A stretch of DNA of 64,000 bases from Dermanyssus gallinae (GCA_003439945.1 QVRM01001387.1:124001-188000); one strand, 5' to 3'; shown: positions 47,061 through 60,895, counted from the first letter of the stretch. Notes: generated by a model not told the origin, from the sequence alone. Translations and numbers: made by a program.

Positions 47061-47391
47061 ATTAGTGCGCTCATTACCAAGCCTAACAATGACTTCTAGC
47101 TCTCATTGTTTGCACCACTATAATAATAGATAATGATACTAATGATGTTAAGAGGTCGCATAACGAGGCATACCGCATAACGAGCCTCAGTGCTGACGTC
47201 GAGCCATCTTGTGTTTTGTGGATGTATGACGAGTGTGTGCTTAAAAGCACAGACCGCCAGTGACCAGTGTGGCCCAGAAGCGGCCGCTGGCGATGGACCG
47301 GACTACTGTTATGAGGTTCAAGTTTGACCACATACAAGTCTGGTGTGCCTTTCAAATAGTATTGTGCATATATGTATGTATAATATATTTA

Positions 47392-47406
47392 GCACAAGTT
47401 ATGATC

Positions 47407-47466
<60 letters not shown>

Positions 47467-47483
47467 TCGATTATGACTTGTGC
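47392..47483. repeat. (TA)n array flanked by 16-bp inverted repeats
   Basis: Arms gcacaagttatgatcg (47392-47407) and cgattatgacttgtgc (47468-47483) match at 14 of 16 positions as reverse complements. Between them lies a (TA)n array of about 55 bp. The whole 92 bp can fold into one long hairpin or cruciform. Confidence 0.85.
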
Positions 47484-47976
47484 AAAAAACATTCTTCGAT
47501 CCTAGACAGTCAAGTAGTAGTAGTATCTCGGCTATAATCCACATGTTATGTTAAAACTACTGCAAGGTAACTTTGACATAAAACACTTACAAACAAATGT
47601 TTCACCCTCGGTGTGGAGTAACTGTCTGTGTGTTCGAGTAGAAAACTCAACAGGTCGTCCCTCTGCAAGACCCACAACAGATTGTACTGAAGATCAGTCC
47701 TAGTAGTTGTTGTCTTTGTCGTCGTCGTCGTCGTCGCCACAATGCATGAGCTTGAGATCATGTAGCGTGCCATTGACCCCCGCGTGACCATGTCCTTCGT
47801 GGCCTTCCTCATTCTTCCTACATGCCTCTCGTACCTTCCCTACTAGTGCGTGCGTGAACAGCGCGACCATCCGTTCGAAGCGCTGAAGGGCTTTCCAACC
47901 ATCTTCACACGGCGGCGGCTGCGGCTGCTGTTGCTGCCACCTAACGTCGTATGAAAAGTAGTTGGAGGACGACACC
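47484..47976. other. Non-genic DNA
   Basis: GTC triplets at 47713-47738; no gene recognised. Confidence 0.5.
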
Positions 47977-48329
47977 ATATTACGTTAGAGGCCAAAGCAG
48001 CAACCAGAAGGATCGAATTCCACATAGTTGCCTAGTTGCCTGGTGCACTGCTATAGTTTCCCCTCTCTCTCTTCATTCTGACTAGTCCCCCAACACTTTC
48101 CTCACTCTCCGCCTCCTCCCTCTCTCTCTGTTTCAGCCACTGTCTATCATATTATAGGCCAAAGAAGCAGCAACCCGAAGGACCGAATCCTACATACGAC
48201 ATAGCCTAGTTGCCTGGTGCCTTGTTGTAGTTTCCCTCGGCTCTCCATGATCTATCTGATATATAGCCTTTCCTCACTCTTCCTCCTCTCTCTCCCTCCC
48301 CCTCTCTCTTTCTCTGTTTCGGCCACTGT
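47977..48329. repeat. Two-copy tandem duplication, about 174 bp
   Basis: Copy 1 (47977-48145) and copy 2 (48148-48329) share, in order, aggccaaag, agcagcaacc, gcctagttgcctggtgc (48030 and 48204), tagtttcc, tttcctcactct and ggccactgtc or agccactgtc. Divergence lies mostly in the central TC-rich part. I do not recognise the unit. Confidence 0.85.
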
Positions 48330-49016
48330 CGCGGCGCTGCGGGCGGCCCGACTAACGAGGGTCGAAAGTAACCGCACAGAAGAACGGCGAATGGGCAGAG
48401 AAGAACACGCACTCCAGCGTGTAGAACAGAGAGCCAGAAAGAGATGGCCTTGCCGGCCGCCGCCGCCGCAGCCGCGGTGTCTAGCCTAGAGTGCCTAGAT
48501 AGAGTGCCAAGCTAACATCGGCGCTTTGAAATGCACCTCTCGTCGGTCGTTGGTTCGTTTTTTTTTAGACTCCCTCATCATAATACTTGCTGATTCTAGG
48601 GCGGCAGCAGCAGCGGCAGCGGCAAAGGCCTGCGGCTGAGAGCGCCATCGCCTCCAGCATCGTCATCCATTCGCCCTCAGCTTCATCATCATCGCTATTC
48701 CATCCAACCAGCTGACTGCACGATTCTCTTGCTGCGCAACGAACCACCGCCGCCACTACCACCACCATCACCTACCGAGACCACGTCTGGAGCACGTCGA
48801 CTCAATTTTGCCCACCCTCCTCCTCCTCCTCCTCCTCCTTTTCCTTTTCTCGTGCGGGTGAAGGGAGCTTCCAGAGGAAAACGCGTCCTGGTGGGTACAG
48901 TGGCCTCCGGCTGCAAGCCATGGTCACAATACGGACGGCTTACTGGAACAACGTCATTATTAATATTGCAATTCACACTTACTCACCTTTGACAGGTGGT
49001 CAAGTAGTAGCCAACT
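48330..49016. other. Non-genic DNA
   Basis: CCG/GGC triplets at 48450-48475 and 48602-48630; CCT run at 48816-48845. Confidence 0.5.
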
Positions 49017-49060
49017 TAATAATAATAATAATAATGATAATAATAAATATTATTATTCTT
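49017..49060. repeat. AAT trinucleotide tract
   Basis: About 13 interrupted AAT triplets. Confidence 0.85.
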
Positions 49061-50310
49061 ATTACTAAGGACGGAGGAAATCAACTATGTAGTTGTAGTA
49101 GTCGTAGTAATGTTGTAGCAGCAAAAATAGCGCTCTGTCCGCAACAGTCCCAGCCAGAAAAAACAAAGTCACAGCTAATAGGAGTTGAATCAGCTAACAG
49201 CAGTAGGTAGAATCAGAGACGCTACACGGAGCGGAGAATCAAGTACTGGTACGGAAAGAGTTGATAACGGAAATTAGATGTCTAAGTACCGGAAGAGTGT
49301 TCGTTAATCGAACAGAAGCGATGCTTGACGGTGGAAAGCAAGAATGAGTGGGTGTCTGTGTGTGTGTGTGTGTGTGACACTAATCACACCTCTGAATACC
49401 CTTATCCCCACATACATACACTCACGTACATTACAAGAGAGGACTTCCGACAAGCAGTGGTTGCATTGCTAAGCGAAGCGCCAGAACCCGCCGTACGCAA
49501 CTAAGCATCATGCAAAACATAGCGACGGAGTTACCCAAGCGGCAGCATACTTAGGCTGTTTGAGTGACGCCAGCTTTCTTTGCAAACTTTTCCTCGAACA
49601 ACCTCTGAAGCCTTTAGCAGCTCTCGAAAGCGGCGGTTATGTAATTCAAGCTCAAGCCACCGAGATGGCACCGATTTGAGGTGCGCTGCATTGCACTCTG
49701 CTTGAAGCTGCTAGCTTATTAGGCAGGACGCAGGACGACGCATGCATAATCGTAATGACCCCATATCACAGCGGTCCTACACCAGGCCCGTCGGCTTCCA
49801 AGCACCAGTTCCACTCTGCCAGCAGGTTCCTCCAGCCCTTGGAAAGAGTCGCTCACTTTTTTGATCCTCCATGGGCTAGGCAGACTGGTTGGCTGCCTCT
49901 GGTTAATTATCGTCGTTTGTCCGTTGCGCCTAAATGGTCTCAAGCGAGAGAGAGGGAGGGAGGGCGAGAGAGAGAGAGAGGAGGGGAGAGAAGAAAGAGA
50001 GAAAAATATATGGTTTCAGCAAGCATCTGTGTGACACGCTGCAGGAGCTTTGGCACGCTAGGCACGCTTGACCGGCATTGGCCGTTTTGATCAACAGTGG
50101 CGTGGCTTTAGCGCAGCGCATAATCGACGGCGGCATCGACTGAGGGACTTGGTCAGCTAAAAGCGTCAATACAGGTAAATGTGTTAATCAGCATTTAGCG
50201 GATAACGACGAGGCTGTGTCCGGGTGACCACCGATCTGCTTGGGGTTGGTGTCCGACTATCGAATTCTGCTAAGCTTACGTGTGGTTCAGTAGCTTGCAG
50301 TATGGGAAAG

Positions 50311-50314
<4 letters not shown>
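49061..50314. other. Non-genic unique DNA
   Basis: GT run at 49350-49377 and GA-rich tract at 49946-49998. Frames up to 111 codons; none recognised. Confidence 0.45.

Positions 50315-50352
<38 letters not shown>
50315..50352. repeat. (TA)n microsatellite
   Basis: About 18 TA units. Confidence 0.95.
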
Positions 50353-50356
<4 letters not shown>

Positions 50357-51662
50357 AGTTAATTTCATAAGCATTTGTGTGATATTTTAGGCGTACATAT
50401 CTAATGCACATACTGAAGATAAGTGAGGAACCTAACATCACACTATCTAACCGAGATGAAACTAATTGAGACTAAAATATTAACCAATGAGGTCGTCCCA
50501 TGAAACGATGATGGCCGACCTCAGATATAGTCAAAAGCATGTTCCAACTTCCAGTGACGGTTTATTTTGCAATGCAATACTTTACGGCAACGTCGTCCAA
50601 ATATAGCCGTAGCCCTTTAACCGAATGTCTCGTGAATCTTGCACTAGTCGAACAACCGACAAAGATAGGCAATCAATAAATCACGAGTTCCAATCACAGA
50701 CTTCGTTCCGCATTCACACCACGCGTGGATGTGGTGGTGTGACGATGATGTGTATAGACGATTGCCTACACTTCATGGTTTGCCTACACTATGTCCTTTT
50801 TTTTTCTGGCTGACGCCGCTCGTGGGTACGGCATCAATACGGCAGCCTAGATTGAACAGCATATTAAGGCAGGCTCAGACTTATCAGGCAATACTACGAC
50901 GTACTAGATATGTACATAGTGCCCAAACGAACAGCAATGCTGACGAATGAACAAACACAGCATAACAAGTTAACAAACATAAAAAGTCATTTAATAAATA
51001 TCTTCAATTACCAACACAGCATAACTCGCCGCGCATTAACAGCATAGCACGACGCTTGAACGCTTTAAAGGTGCGCGCGTGCCTACCTGCGTACAGACCG
51101 CTCTACAACTAACCATTCTCGCGCATTTCTTTGCCTGTATAGTTTGTATGCTGCTCGCGTGTCGCTTGGAATGGATCCGCCGGCCTGTCAAAGCCCGTCA
51201 TAAAGAAGTCATATTTTGCGCATCTTTCGAGTGCTTTCGGGAGTCGGGCAATAGAGTTGTGGCGGTGGCTGGTCCGTACTCGTACAATCCGTCGCATTAC
51301 TGACGAGAGTTTACAGTCCAGTTAGCCGGTGGCAATCAAGCAACGTTAACTGCAGCTAGCTAGCTAGCGAGCAGGCAGGATCGACTTTGGCAGACAGGAA
51401 ACGAAGCATGAGCAGGAGCTCTTTGGACGTGCATACAACAGAGCGAGAGCGAATACGTACAGGCGAAATGAAAGGCAAAGCTAAAGAGGTTTTCTTCAAA
51501 ACAGAGTGGTTCTCCTCCTCAACAGAGAGACAGCAGATCGAGCCGCGGTTAGGTAGAAAATGCACTCGTCTGCATAGTCACCACCGGACTTAAGTTAATC
51601 TTTTCACATCGCTCGAAAGCACTCTTCTTTGAGTCACTTCTCTTTCTGGCGCTGCACACACA
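50353..51662. other. Non-genic unique DNA
   Basis: Contains a 30-bp segment at 51081-51113 resembling 33128-33160. Nothing else recognised. Confidence 0.45.
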
Positions 51663-51665
51663 CAT

Positions 51666-51699
<34 letters not shown>

Positions 51700-51777
51700 A
51701 TATAAATGTATGTATATAAATGTTTGTATGTCAAGGCAAATTTCCGCGCCTTAAAGTTCACAAATGTGTGGTATATG

Positions 51778-51823
<46 letters not shown>

Positions 51824-51847
51824 AAGATATATATATATATATATATA
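51663..51847. repeat. Two (TA)n arrays
   Basis: TA arrays at 51663-51704 and 51782-51847 with about 77 bp between them. Confidence 0.95.
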
Positions 51848-54372
<2,525 letters not shown>

Positions 54373-54388
54373 ATATATATATATATAT
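54373..54388. repeat. (TA)n tract at SINE 5' edge
   Basis: About 8 TA units immediately before SINE family 1 copy 2. Confidence 0.8.
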
Positions 54389-54391
54389 TTA

Positions 54392-54545
54392 CCGAGCAAA
54401 ATGGCTTAGTGCGCAAAGCCTTTGCCTTGCATTCGGGAGGCCTGGGTTTGAGACCCAGACCGGCCACACTTAAATTGGTTTGCATGATTTCCAATTTAGA
54501 CAAGGTAAATGCCGGAGAGGATTAAAAATCAGCCATTACATTAAA
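54392..54545 (+). mobile_element. tRNA-derived SINE, family 1, copy 2
   Basis: Plus-strand partner of 13316-13467. The head has A-box-like atggcttagtgcgcaaagcc, an anticodon-arm-like segment with gcattcgggagg, and a B box with an intact T-arm stem (cctgggtttgagacccag; the loop cytosine of the usual ttcga is t here). The shared body includes ttagacaaggtaaatgccgg and attaaaaatcagcc. It ends near cattacatta, followed after about 25 bp by an A run and TA array. Confidence 0.85.
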
Positions 54546-54570
54546 GAGCCCGTACACGAGCATTAGCAAT

Positions 54571-54621
54571 AAAAAAAAAAATATATATATATATTTATAT
54601 ATACATATATGTATATATATA
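54571..54621. repeat. A run plus (TA)n tract
   Basis: Ten or so A then interrupted TA. Confidence 0.9.
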
Positions 54622-55083
54622 ATGCCATGGCCGCCATCACCGCGACTGCTATGAATGCTGCGATTGAGTGCGCCATGCAACGAGCACAATGCAGTTCGTC
54701 TCTCTGTAGACATCTCTCTAACGAGCAGAACGCGCGCACCAGTGATGTGCTACTATGCTAGAAGGTCGTAGGAAACGGCCACGTTCTAGCCGCTATCAGC
54801 GACCTAGGTTGCTATCTTTAACCGAGGCCGCTCGACCGAGGCCACTACCAACGACCGCCACCTTCAATCAAGGCCACCAGGCCGAAGACCTCTCAACGAG
54901 AGCGACGACGCCTACCTTCGACGACTGCTAATGTCTGCACCTGCACTGAGTCGTGTGAGACGTGTGCAATCTGTCTCGTCTGGGACGGCTCTCCATTGGG
55001 GGCTGGCCCCCCGTTGCGCAAAGTGGGCTGACAGCAGTCTTCTTACCTGAAAGGTACAAAACAAACAACAGGCACAACAATCA
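54622..55083. other. Non-genic unique DNA
   Basis: GC-rich stretch at 54760-55020 with repeated gaggcc/ggccac words. Not recognised. Confidence 0.45.
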
Positions 55084-55488
55084 ATGACTGAGTATCTCGA
55101 GTGTATCTATCTGGCCTCTCCGCCAGAGAGGGAGAAGAGAGAGATTTTTTCTCAAAATTATCTATCACTTAAAAACGAGCCAGATTATGAGTGTAATACG
55201 ATTCAAGCGCGGCTGAAGGCTCACGCTCGGAATCTGCTCACAGCCAGAACAAGAAATGCGTTAATATCTAGAACGAAAGACCGTGTTACGTCTCAGCGCA
55301 GCACATCCAATAATAATAATAATAGTAATGAAAGTAAGTTCGTTTTCTCGTTTTTCGTCGCCCCGTTCTCGCATCAAAAACAGGCTTTCTACTTTGTTCA
55401 TCTCTCGAATCAATGCCCAGTAAATAACGCTACACAGTCGTGTAGTAACACAGTAACAAGATTTACGTTTGAAATTGATTGGCTGTAG
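55084..55488 (+). CDS. Possible coding exon, unknown 134-codon ATG frame
   Basis: The frame opens with a true ATG at 55084. The first 80 residues are non-repetitive and charged (REKREIFSQNYLSLKNEPDY, QARLKAHARNLLTART). They are followed by an Asn run from an AAT tract. Just after it, gaaagtaagttcg (55331-55343) contains a consensus splice donor (gtaagt), so a first exon ending near 55334 is conceivable. No domain is recognised. No promoter was identified upstream and the overlapping minus-strand frame is shorter (76 codons). Confidence 0.2.
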   Translation: MTEYLECIYLASPPEREKREIFSQNYLSLKNEPDYECNTIQARLKAHARNLLTARTRNALISRTKDRVTSQRSTSNNNNNSNESKFVFSFFVAPFSHQKQAFYFVHLSNQCPVNNATQSCSNTVTRFTFEIDWL

Positions 55489-56317
55489 CATCTGCTTTTT
55501 GCTCTTAGTTGGAACACAACGAGGTCGTTGGGGACGTTCCCGAAACCGTATCGTTGCTGTTGTTGGAGGGAGCTACGTTCTTTCTTCTGTAGCCCTAGCC
55601 AGAAGCCGTTCTTTTATCCAGGTGACCTTGCCTCTCTCGAACGCGGCGTCCTTTCTGTCCCAACGACCCCTGCGGTCCCGTAGACTGCACTGCGACTGAG
55701 TCGACCAGCAACTAAGCCCTGCGGCGCTCCGGCCTCTAGACTAGAAGTTGTTGTCACGCAAGTTTCTTTCCAATCCAGACACGCAAACACGCACAGACAC
55801 AATGCCTTCGGAGAGCCAGCGACGTGTAAAGAAGGGTCTTCTTACCAGTAGTAATGTCGAGACCAACAAGAACAATACATAGAGTTCAGCAGCAAGAGTT
55901 AACCGAGTTTGTGGATGAACCGAGAGAACAGACGGAAGCAGGCTTTCGGCATCGTTTAAACTTTGATTTTGTAATTCTAGACCTCCGGCTTATGACAGGA
56001 ACAGCTTTCCCTACTGCTACAAAAGCACCCGAGAAAAACAAGCAGCCCTGCATTGATCACGCACGTATGGCGTATATTGGTTGAAATTGTGAATGTACGC
56101 ACATGCGTTACCAATCCCCTGATTAAAGGTGACTATACTGTGCGGAGTAAAGAATGGGAAATTAGCTAGATCGGAGAAGAAAGAAAGCTTGAAAGAAACA
56201 AAGATAGGTGAATGTTGGAAGCGGCCAGCGTAGAGAGAACCAGCAGGATTGACTGGCAGCACAAGGATGCGTAGAAATTGCGCCTGAATGAAGTCTCGGC
56301 CCCTTTACATCGTAATG
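55489..56317. other. Non-genic unique DNA
   Basis: Nothing recognised. Confidence 0.45.
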
Positions 56318-56395
56318 AATACCGCACCACGCGGTTGTTAGCATTTAGACTACCTTTCTGTGCGGGTTCGATTGCAACTGCATTACGTTAGTGTA
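56318..56395 (+). mobile_element. Possible tRNA-derived SINE relic
   Basis: Reads gcggttgttagcatttagac, then a B-box-like gcgggttcgattgcaactgc about 30 bp on. This is the arrangement of a tRNA-like head. The T-rich stretch after it runs into a (TA)n array. Only one copy seen. Confidence 0.35.
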
Positions 56396-56409
56396 TGATG
56401 ATTTTTATT

Positions 56410-56412
56410 TTA

Positions 56413-56449
<37 letters not shown>
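56410..56449. repeat. (TA)n microsatellite
   Basis: About 19 TA units after the SINE-like head. Confidence 0.95.
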
Positions 56450-56452
<3 letters not shown>

Positions 56453-57176
56453 CACTGATCGGTCAGCTAACCTTTGATCGCGTAACATTACTTAAATTCT
56501 TATTTAGAAGACGCTAATAAGAATTTAGACTACTAATGCTAGAATAAGAATGCTTGCAGTGGTGATGAAAATAATGATAATGATGATGATAATGACGATG
56601 ATGTTGAGAAATAATAGTGATGAATACCACCTATCGTGGAGCACGGAAGTGGCGCTGGCTCGGAGTGCAACCGACCGACATGGCACGACAGAGATCGTCC
56701 ACTGAAGCCGTGACACTAATGACGTCACACACATGGCTGTCACGCAAAGTAGGTACTGGCAACAAAGCGGGCTGACAGCGACCAGGATAATTTATATATA
56801 TATATATATTTTTTTTACAAACCAATGGATGCAAGCGCTTGGCTCTCAGACTAACTCGTGATTGACTAAACCTCCGTTGATCGCTGGACAGCAAGACAGA
56901 TGATACTATAAGCAAGTGACTGCGGCACAGCGATTACTACAGACAACAACAATACAACAACAATTTCCCGGCATACCGTTGTTTATATTAGTACTAAACT
57001 TGGGTACATATTTCGTGACCCTCTACTTAAGTCCCAGAGCTCGTATGATCAGACGTTGGAGCGTCTGCACAAAAGTGATGCAAGGTGATGGCACGCGATA
57101 AGGGTGTGTGAACAACGCAGCGACGTGACCTCAGCTGATCTCAGCTGCCAAATACTCAAATCATGCTCGCTGACTC
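56450..57176. other. Non-genic DNA
   Basis: ATG/AAT triplets at 56565-56612 and a short TA tract at 56790-56810. Confidence 0.5.
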
Positions 57177-57417
57177 TTAGTCATTTAAGTCGATATTAGT
57201 ACTTTTCTTCTCTTTCGTCGACACTTCTTTTGCGCCAAAGTTTGCAATTTTCTTTGCAACCTCAGAGCCAAAGAACCCTCCTTCTTGTCCTCTGCCCCGT
57301 GCTCCTATCAACGAAACACCCATTTTTAGCTGAGCTTGTTTAGAGAGCTCAGTCTTATTTCCTCTGGCTCTACTAATCCGACTAGAATCTGTCCAACAAG
57401 CAGTCACAATCTAGTCG
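57177..57417 (-). CDS. Possible coding segment, unknown
   Basis: Minus-strand open stretch ending at a taa near 57177. The last 48 residues begin at an internal ATG and read MGVSLIGARGRGQEGGFFGS, then EVAKKIANFGAKEV and a Lys/Ser/Glu tail ending NIDLND. Composition is protein-like and non-repetitive, and no frame on the opposite strand is open across it. I recognise no family. It may be a 3' exon or an element fragment. It is cut on its 5' side by a stop and then a TA-rich block (57421-57595). Confidence 0.25.
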
Positions 57418-57420
57418 CGA

Positions 57421-57556
57421 TATATAGAAGAGATTAATAGAATAGATAGAGATAATATAGAGCTAGAGATAATATATTAGATATATATAGATATATATAT
57501 ATAATATATATATATATATACTATATATATAGACTCTTCTTATATCTATATTAATA

Positions 57557-57595
<39 letters not shown>
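57421..57595. repeat. TA-rich block
   Basis: Degenerate TA and ATAG words followed by a purer TA run at 57556-57595. Confidence 0.9.
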
Positions 57596-57598
<3 letters not shown>

Positions 57599-57659
57599 CT
57601 AGAACTGCAAGCGTAGTGGCGTGAAGAAGAGAGTAGGCTTCATGAGGAAAACATTTTTG

Positions 57660-57707
57660 AAATGTATATTATACTCAATTTGAGTGAAATAAACATAATT
57701 GTAATTG

Positions 57708-57708
<1 letters not shown>
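57660..57708 (+). mobile_element. LINE family A 3' tail (solo)
   Basis: The segment tgtatattatactcaatttg, then agtgaaataaacataattg, matches the 3' ends of the copies at 8430 and 17960. Only the last 50 bp remain. It leads straight into a (TA)n array, like the 8.4-kb copy. Confidence 0.65.
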
Positions 57709-57774
<66 letters not shown>

Positions 57775-57789
57775 CACATATACATATAG

Positions 57790-57820
<31 letters not shown>
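57709..57820. repeat. (TA)n array at LINE 3' end
   Basis: About 112 bp of TA repeat with CA and GA interruptions. Confidence 0.95.
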
Positions 57821-58649
57821 CCAGCAAAGAAGGGGACCTCCTCTGTCGAATGCGTGCAGGCCAACTGTATCTATAAATAGGTACGTATATGTATTTTGCA
57901 TTCACTTAATGGAGCGGCATCTATCAAGTGGAGCTAAATTCAACGTTAAGAGTTTTACGATCGTGATCGCGACGTGCGCGATATGCGGATTAAGACTAAT
58001 ATTTTATCTCTCTCGCTCTATATATATATATGTTGGCTTCTGTCGATGTGCAGGCATGTCAAAACAGTAGAGCAGCTCGCATAATTTCTGTTGTCATTTT
58101 AATTTTGGAAAGTTGTGCCAGCAGCGTCGGATGGAAACAGCTGTTGACTCTCAACGGCAGTCGTCTGTATGGTCTATCTTATGAGAAGGGACATTCTTGT
58201 CCTGAATTGCGTTGCTCTCGTTGTTGTGAAGTAACGTGACATTGTTGCTAACTGGTCCCCGAACCTGTGCGTTGTTCTTCTCGTCGGAACCGCTGTGTGT
58301 TTGTTGTTGCTGCTGCACAGTGATTTGTTGTTAAGACGCTCACAGGTGAACAGAAAAGTTGTCATTGATTTGTTACTATTATTGAGTTGAGTTGGATCGG
58401 GTCCAGGAAATATCTGGCCAACTCTGTTGTTCCCGGTTTACTGAGAGACGATTTGGACTCTCTCTCTCTCTCTCATTTGCTCTCATCATGTCCGCATCTC
58501 TCTCTCTCTCTCTCTCGTACGCATCTATCTTTCTCTATCACTCACTCACTGTAAGACGTGTCAGCCACGCCTGATTAGGCCATGATCACCATAAACATTG
58601 TTGCTGGTACCATCATCACTGTTATCATGATTGTTATGATCGTGCGGTG
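57821..58649. other. Non-genic DNA
   Basis: TC runs at 58458-58475 and 58498-58518; otherwise unique. Confidence 0.5.
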
Positions 58650-58805
58650 TTTGTCGTGGTTGTTGTTGTTGTTGTTTTTATTGTTGTTGCTGTTATCGTT
58701 GTCGTCGTCATTGTCAGTTTGTTGTTAGTGTTGTTGTCGTCGTCGTCATTGTCATGTTTTTGTTGTCGTCGTTATTGTCAGTCTGTTGTTAGTGTTGTCG
58801 TCGTG
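58650..58805. repeat. GTT/GTC trinucleotide field
   Basis: Interrupted GTT and GTC triplets. Confidence 0.9.
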
Positions 58806-59104
58806 GACACTGTGCGGTTCAAGGAATGGCGCGGCGTTCCGAGCAGGCCCGGCAGATTAGCTGGTTGGCCGGGCGGCTGGCGATGGTTGACGCGCGGCTG
58901 CGCAACCGACCACGATGACTATAGCAAGCATTCGGCTCCGTCAAGCAGAATGATGTGTCGGCATTGCATTGGTGGTGGCGGTGGTGGTGGCGATGGTAGG
59001 TAGGAGATCGTCAGTGATGTACGAGATGCACCGACCGACCGACCGATTAACCAACAACCGGGTCGGCTATGAAGCTATACAGCTCTATACAGCTCGTCGT
59101 AGAT

Positions 59105-59490
59105 GCCGTCGTTGTTGATATTGTTGTTGTTGTTGTTGTTGTGGTTAGCGGCGGCGTCGTCTTCGTCGTCGCTGTTGCTGTTGTCGTCTTGTTGTTGTTG
59201 TTGTTAGCAGCAGCGGCGTCTTCTTCGTAGTCTGTTTGTTGTTGTTGTTGTTACTGTCGTCGCTGTTGCTATTGTCATCATCGTCGCTGCCCCTGTTGCT
59301 ATTGTCGTCGTCTAGTTGTTGTTTGTTGTTGTTGTTGTTAGCAGCAGCAGCGTCGTCGTCGTCGTAGTCTGTTTGTCGTTGTTGTTGTTGTTGTTTGTTG
59401 TTGTTGCTGTCGTCGCTGTTGCTATTGTCGTCATCGTCTCTGCCGCTGTTGTTGTTGTTGTTGTTGTTGTCGTCGTCGTCATTGTTATTC
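59105..59490. repeat. GTT/GTC/GCA trinucleotide field
   Basis: Nearly 400 bp of triplets with an internal higher-order repeat of about 110-130 bp: blocks like ttgttgttgttgtt, ctgtcgtcgctgttg and ctattgtcgtcgtc recur. The minus strand is open for 117 codons, reading Asp/Asn/Gln-rich. Confidence 0.9.
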
Positions 59491-59594
59491 CAACTCATAA
59501 AGAAGTTGCTTGCCTAACGCAATACGGCCCCAGGCCAGGCGGGGGTCAGCGGCTGACACATCTGACACATCGGCAGGCCCCATAGGCGGGCGAA

Positions 59595-59656
59595 TAGACA
59601 GACAGACAAACAGACAGACAGACAAACAAACAAACAGACAAGCAGGCAGGCAGGCC
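59595..59656. repeat. CAGA/CAAA/CAGG tetranucleotide cluster
   Basis: Runs of three related tetranucleotides follow one another, as expected from mutation and re-expansion of one array. Confidence 0.9.
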
Positions 59657-59774
59657 CTTCCTTCTTTCCACGGGATAGCGGCCGTCGCCGACGACGAAAA
59701 CAACAAGAACAACAAGACGAAGAAGAACAAAATGTGGCGCACGCACCTCAGCGCGTCTGTCTATTCGAGCACGA

Positions 59775-59905
59775 GGAACAGCAGCAGCAGCAGCAGCAGC
59801 ACCCGCTGCTGAGCGATCGAGCGAGTTAGGCAGACGACTGGGCGAATGGACAGACAGATGGTTGTTACAGTAGCAGCAGTAGCAGCAGCAGCAGCAGCAG
59901 TACCA
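59775..59905. repeat. CAG/TAG triplet runs
   Basis: CAG run at 59780-59800 and a second at 59868-59900. Confidence 0.85.
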
Positions 59906-60064
59906 TTTCCAGCCCCAGCAGGACGTGATCACTGCAACCACCAACAACGGGGTAGTGGCACACCAGCTAGCGGCGGCACTGCCTTCTCTCCTACCCCCCC
60001 CCCTTCCGTCGCCCGTCCCACCCCACCGCACCCCATATCATACCATCCCAATTGAACTGGTACT

Positions 60065-60082
60065 AGTTGCAGAAGCAGTAGC

Positions 60083-60113
<31 letters not shown>

Positions 60114-60250
60114 CTAGTAATAGTCGTAGTAGAAGCAGCGCTACCAGGATTAAGCAGCACCAGAAGACGCAGCGGCAGCAGCAGAAACAGCAGCGCAAAG
60201 GAACGCAGAAGCAGGCAGGCGACAGAACAGCAGCAGAAAGAGCAGAAGTA
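60065..60250. repeat. AGT/CAG triplet field
   Basis: GTA run at 60085-60115, then CAG-rich triplets. Confidence 0.85.
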
Positions 60251-60399
60251 CCCGTAACTACTAGTTGACGCCGTTGCGATTGTCGCCGTCGCCATCGGCA
60301 CCACCACCGCTGACGCCGCCGTCGTCGACGACAACATTACAGCCGACGCAACCGACACACTCGACGTTGCAGACGCAAACGACCGCCAGTGAGTAACGC

Positions 60400-60540
60400 A
60401 GCATCATCATCATCATCACCATTACCATCATCTGTACTACCACTATTACTACGACTACTACTACTACTTTGATCCTCACCACCTTGAACAGCATCAGCAG
60501 CAGCAACATCAACATCATCAGCATCAGCTGCAGCGGAGCA
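60400..60540. repeat. ATC/ACT/CAG triplet field
   Basis: Interrupted triplets. Confidence 0.85.
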
Positions 60541-60632
60541 CCACTTCTAAAAGGAGGCTCATAATCATAATCACCTTCAAACGGAGAATAGCGCCCGGCG
60601 CTTTGGCTAACGCCCGCCCGTTCATACGCGCG

Positions 60633-60745
60633 CGCGCGCTCTCTCTCTCCTCTCTCTCTCTCTCTCTCGCTCTCGCCGCTTGGCCGTCATCCAGCCACTC
60701 ACTCATTCACTCACTCACTCATCCAGCCAGCCAGCCAACCAGCCA
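60633..60745. repeat. GC, TC and CACT/CCAG tracts
   Basis: A cgcgcgcgcgc run, then a TC run, then CACT and CCAG tetranucleotides. Confidence 0.85.
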
Positions 60746-60789
60746 GAAAGACGGCCAGCCTCGACCGGAACGAGTTTAGTGGAGACCAC

Positions 60790-60895
60790 CGCTGCCGCCA
60801 CGGCCGCAGCCGCCCCTGCTGCCGCAGGCGCCCTTGCTGCTGCAGCCGCCCCTGCTGATGCCTCTGCTGCTGCTGCTGCTGCTGTTGTTCCTCTG
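60790..60895. repeat. GCC/GCT triplet field
   Basis: Codes Ala-rich on both strands in one frame pair, an artefact. Confidence 0.85.
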
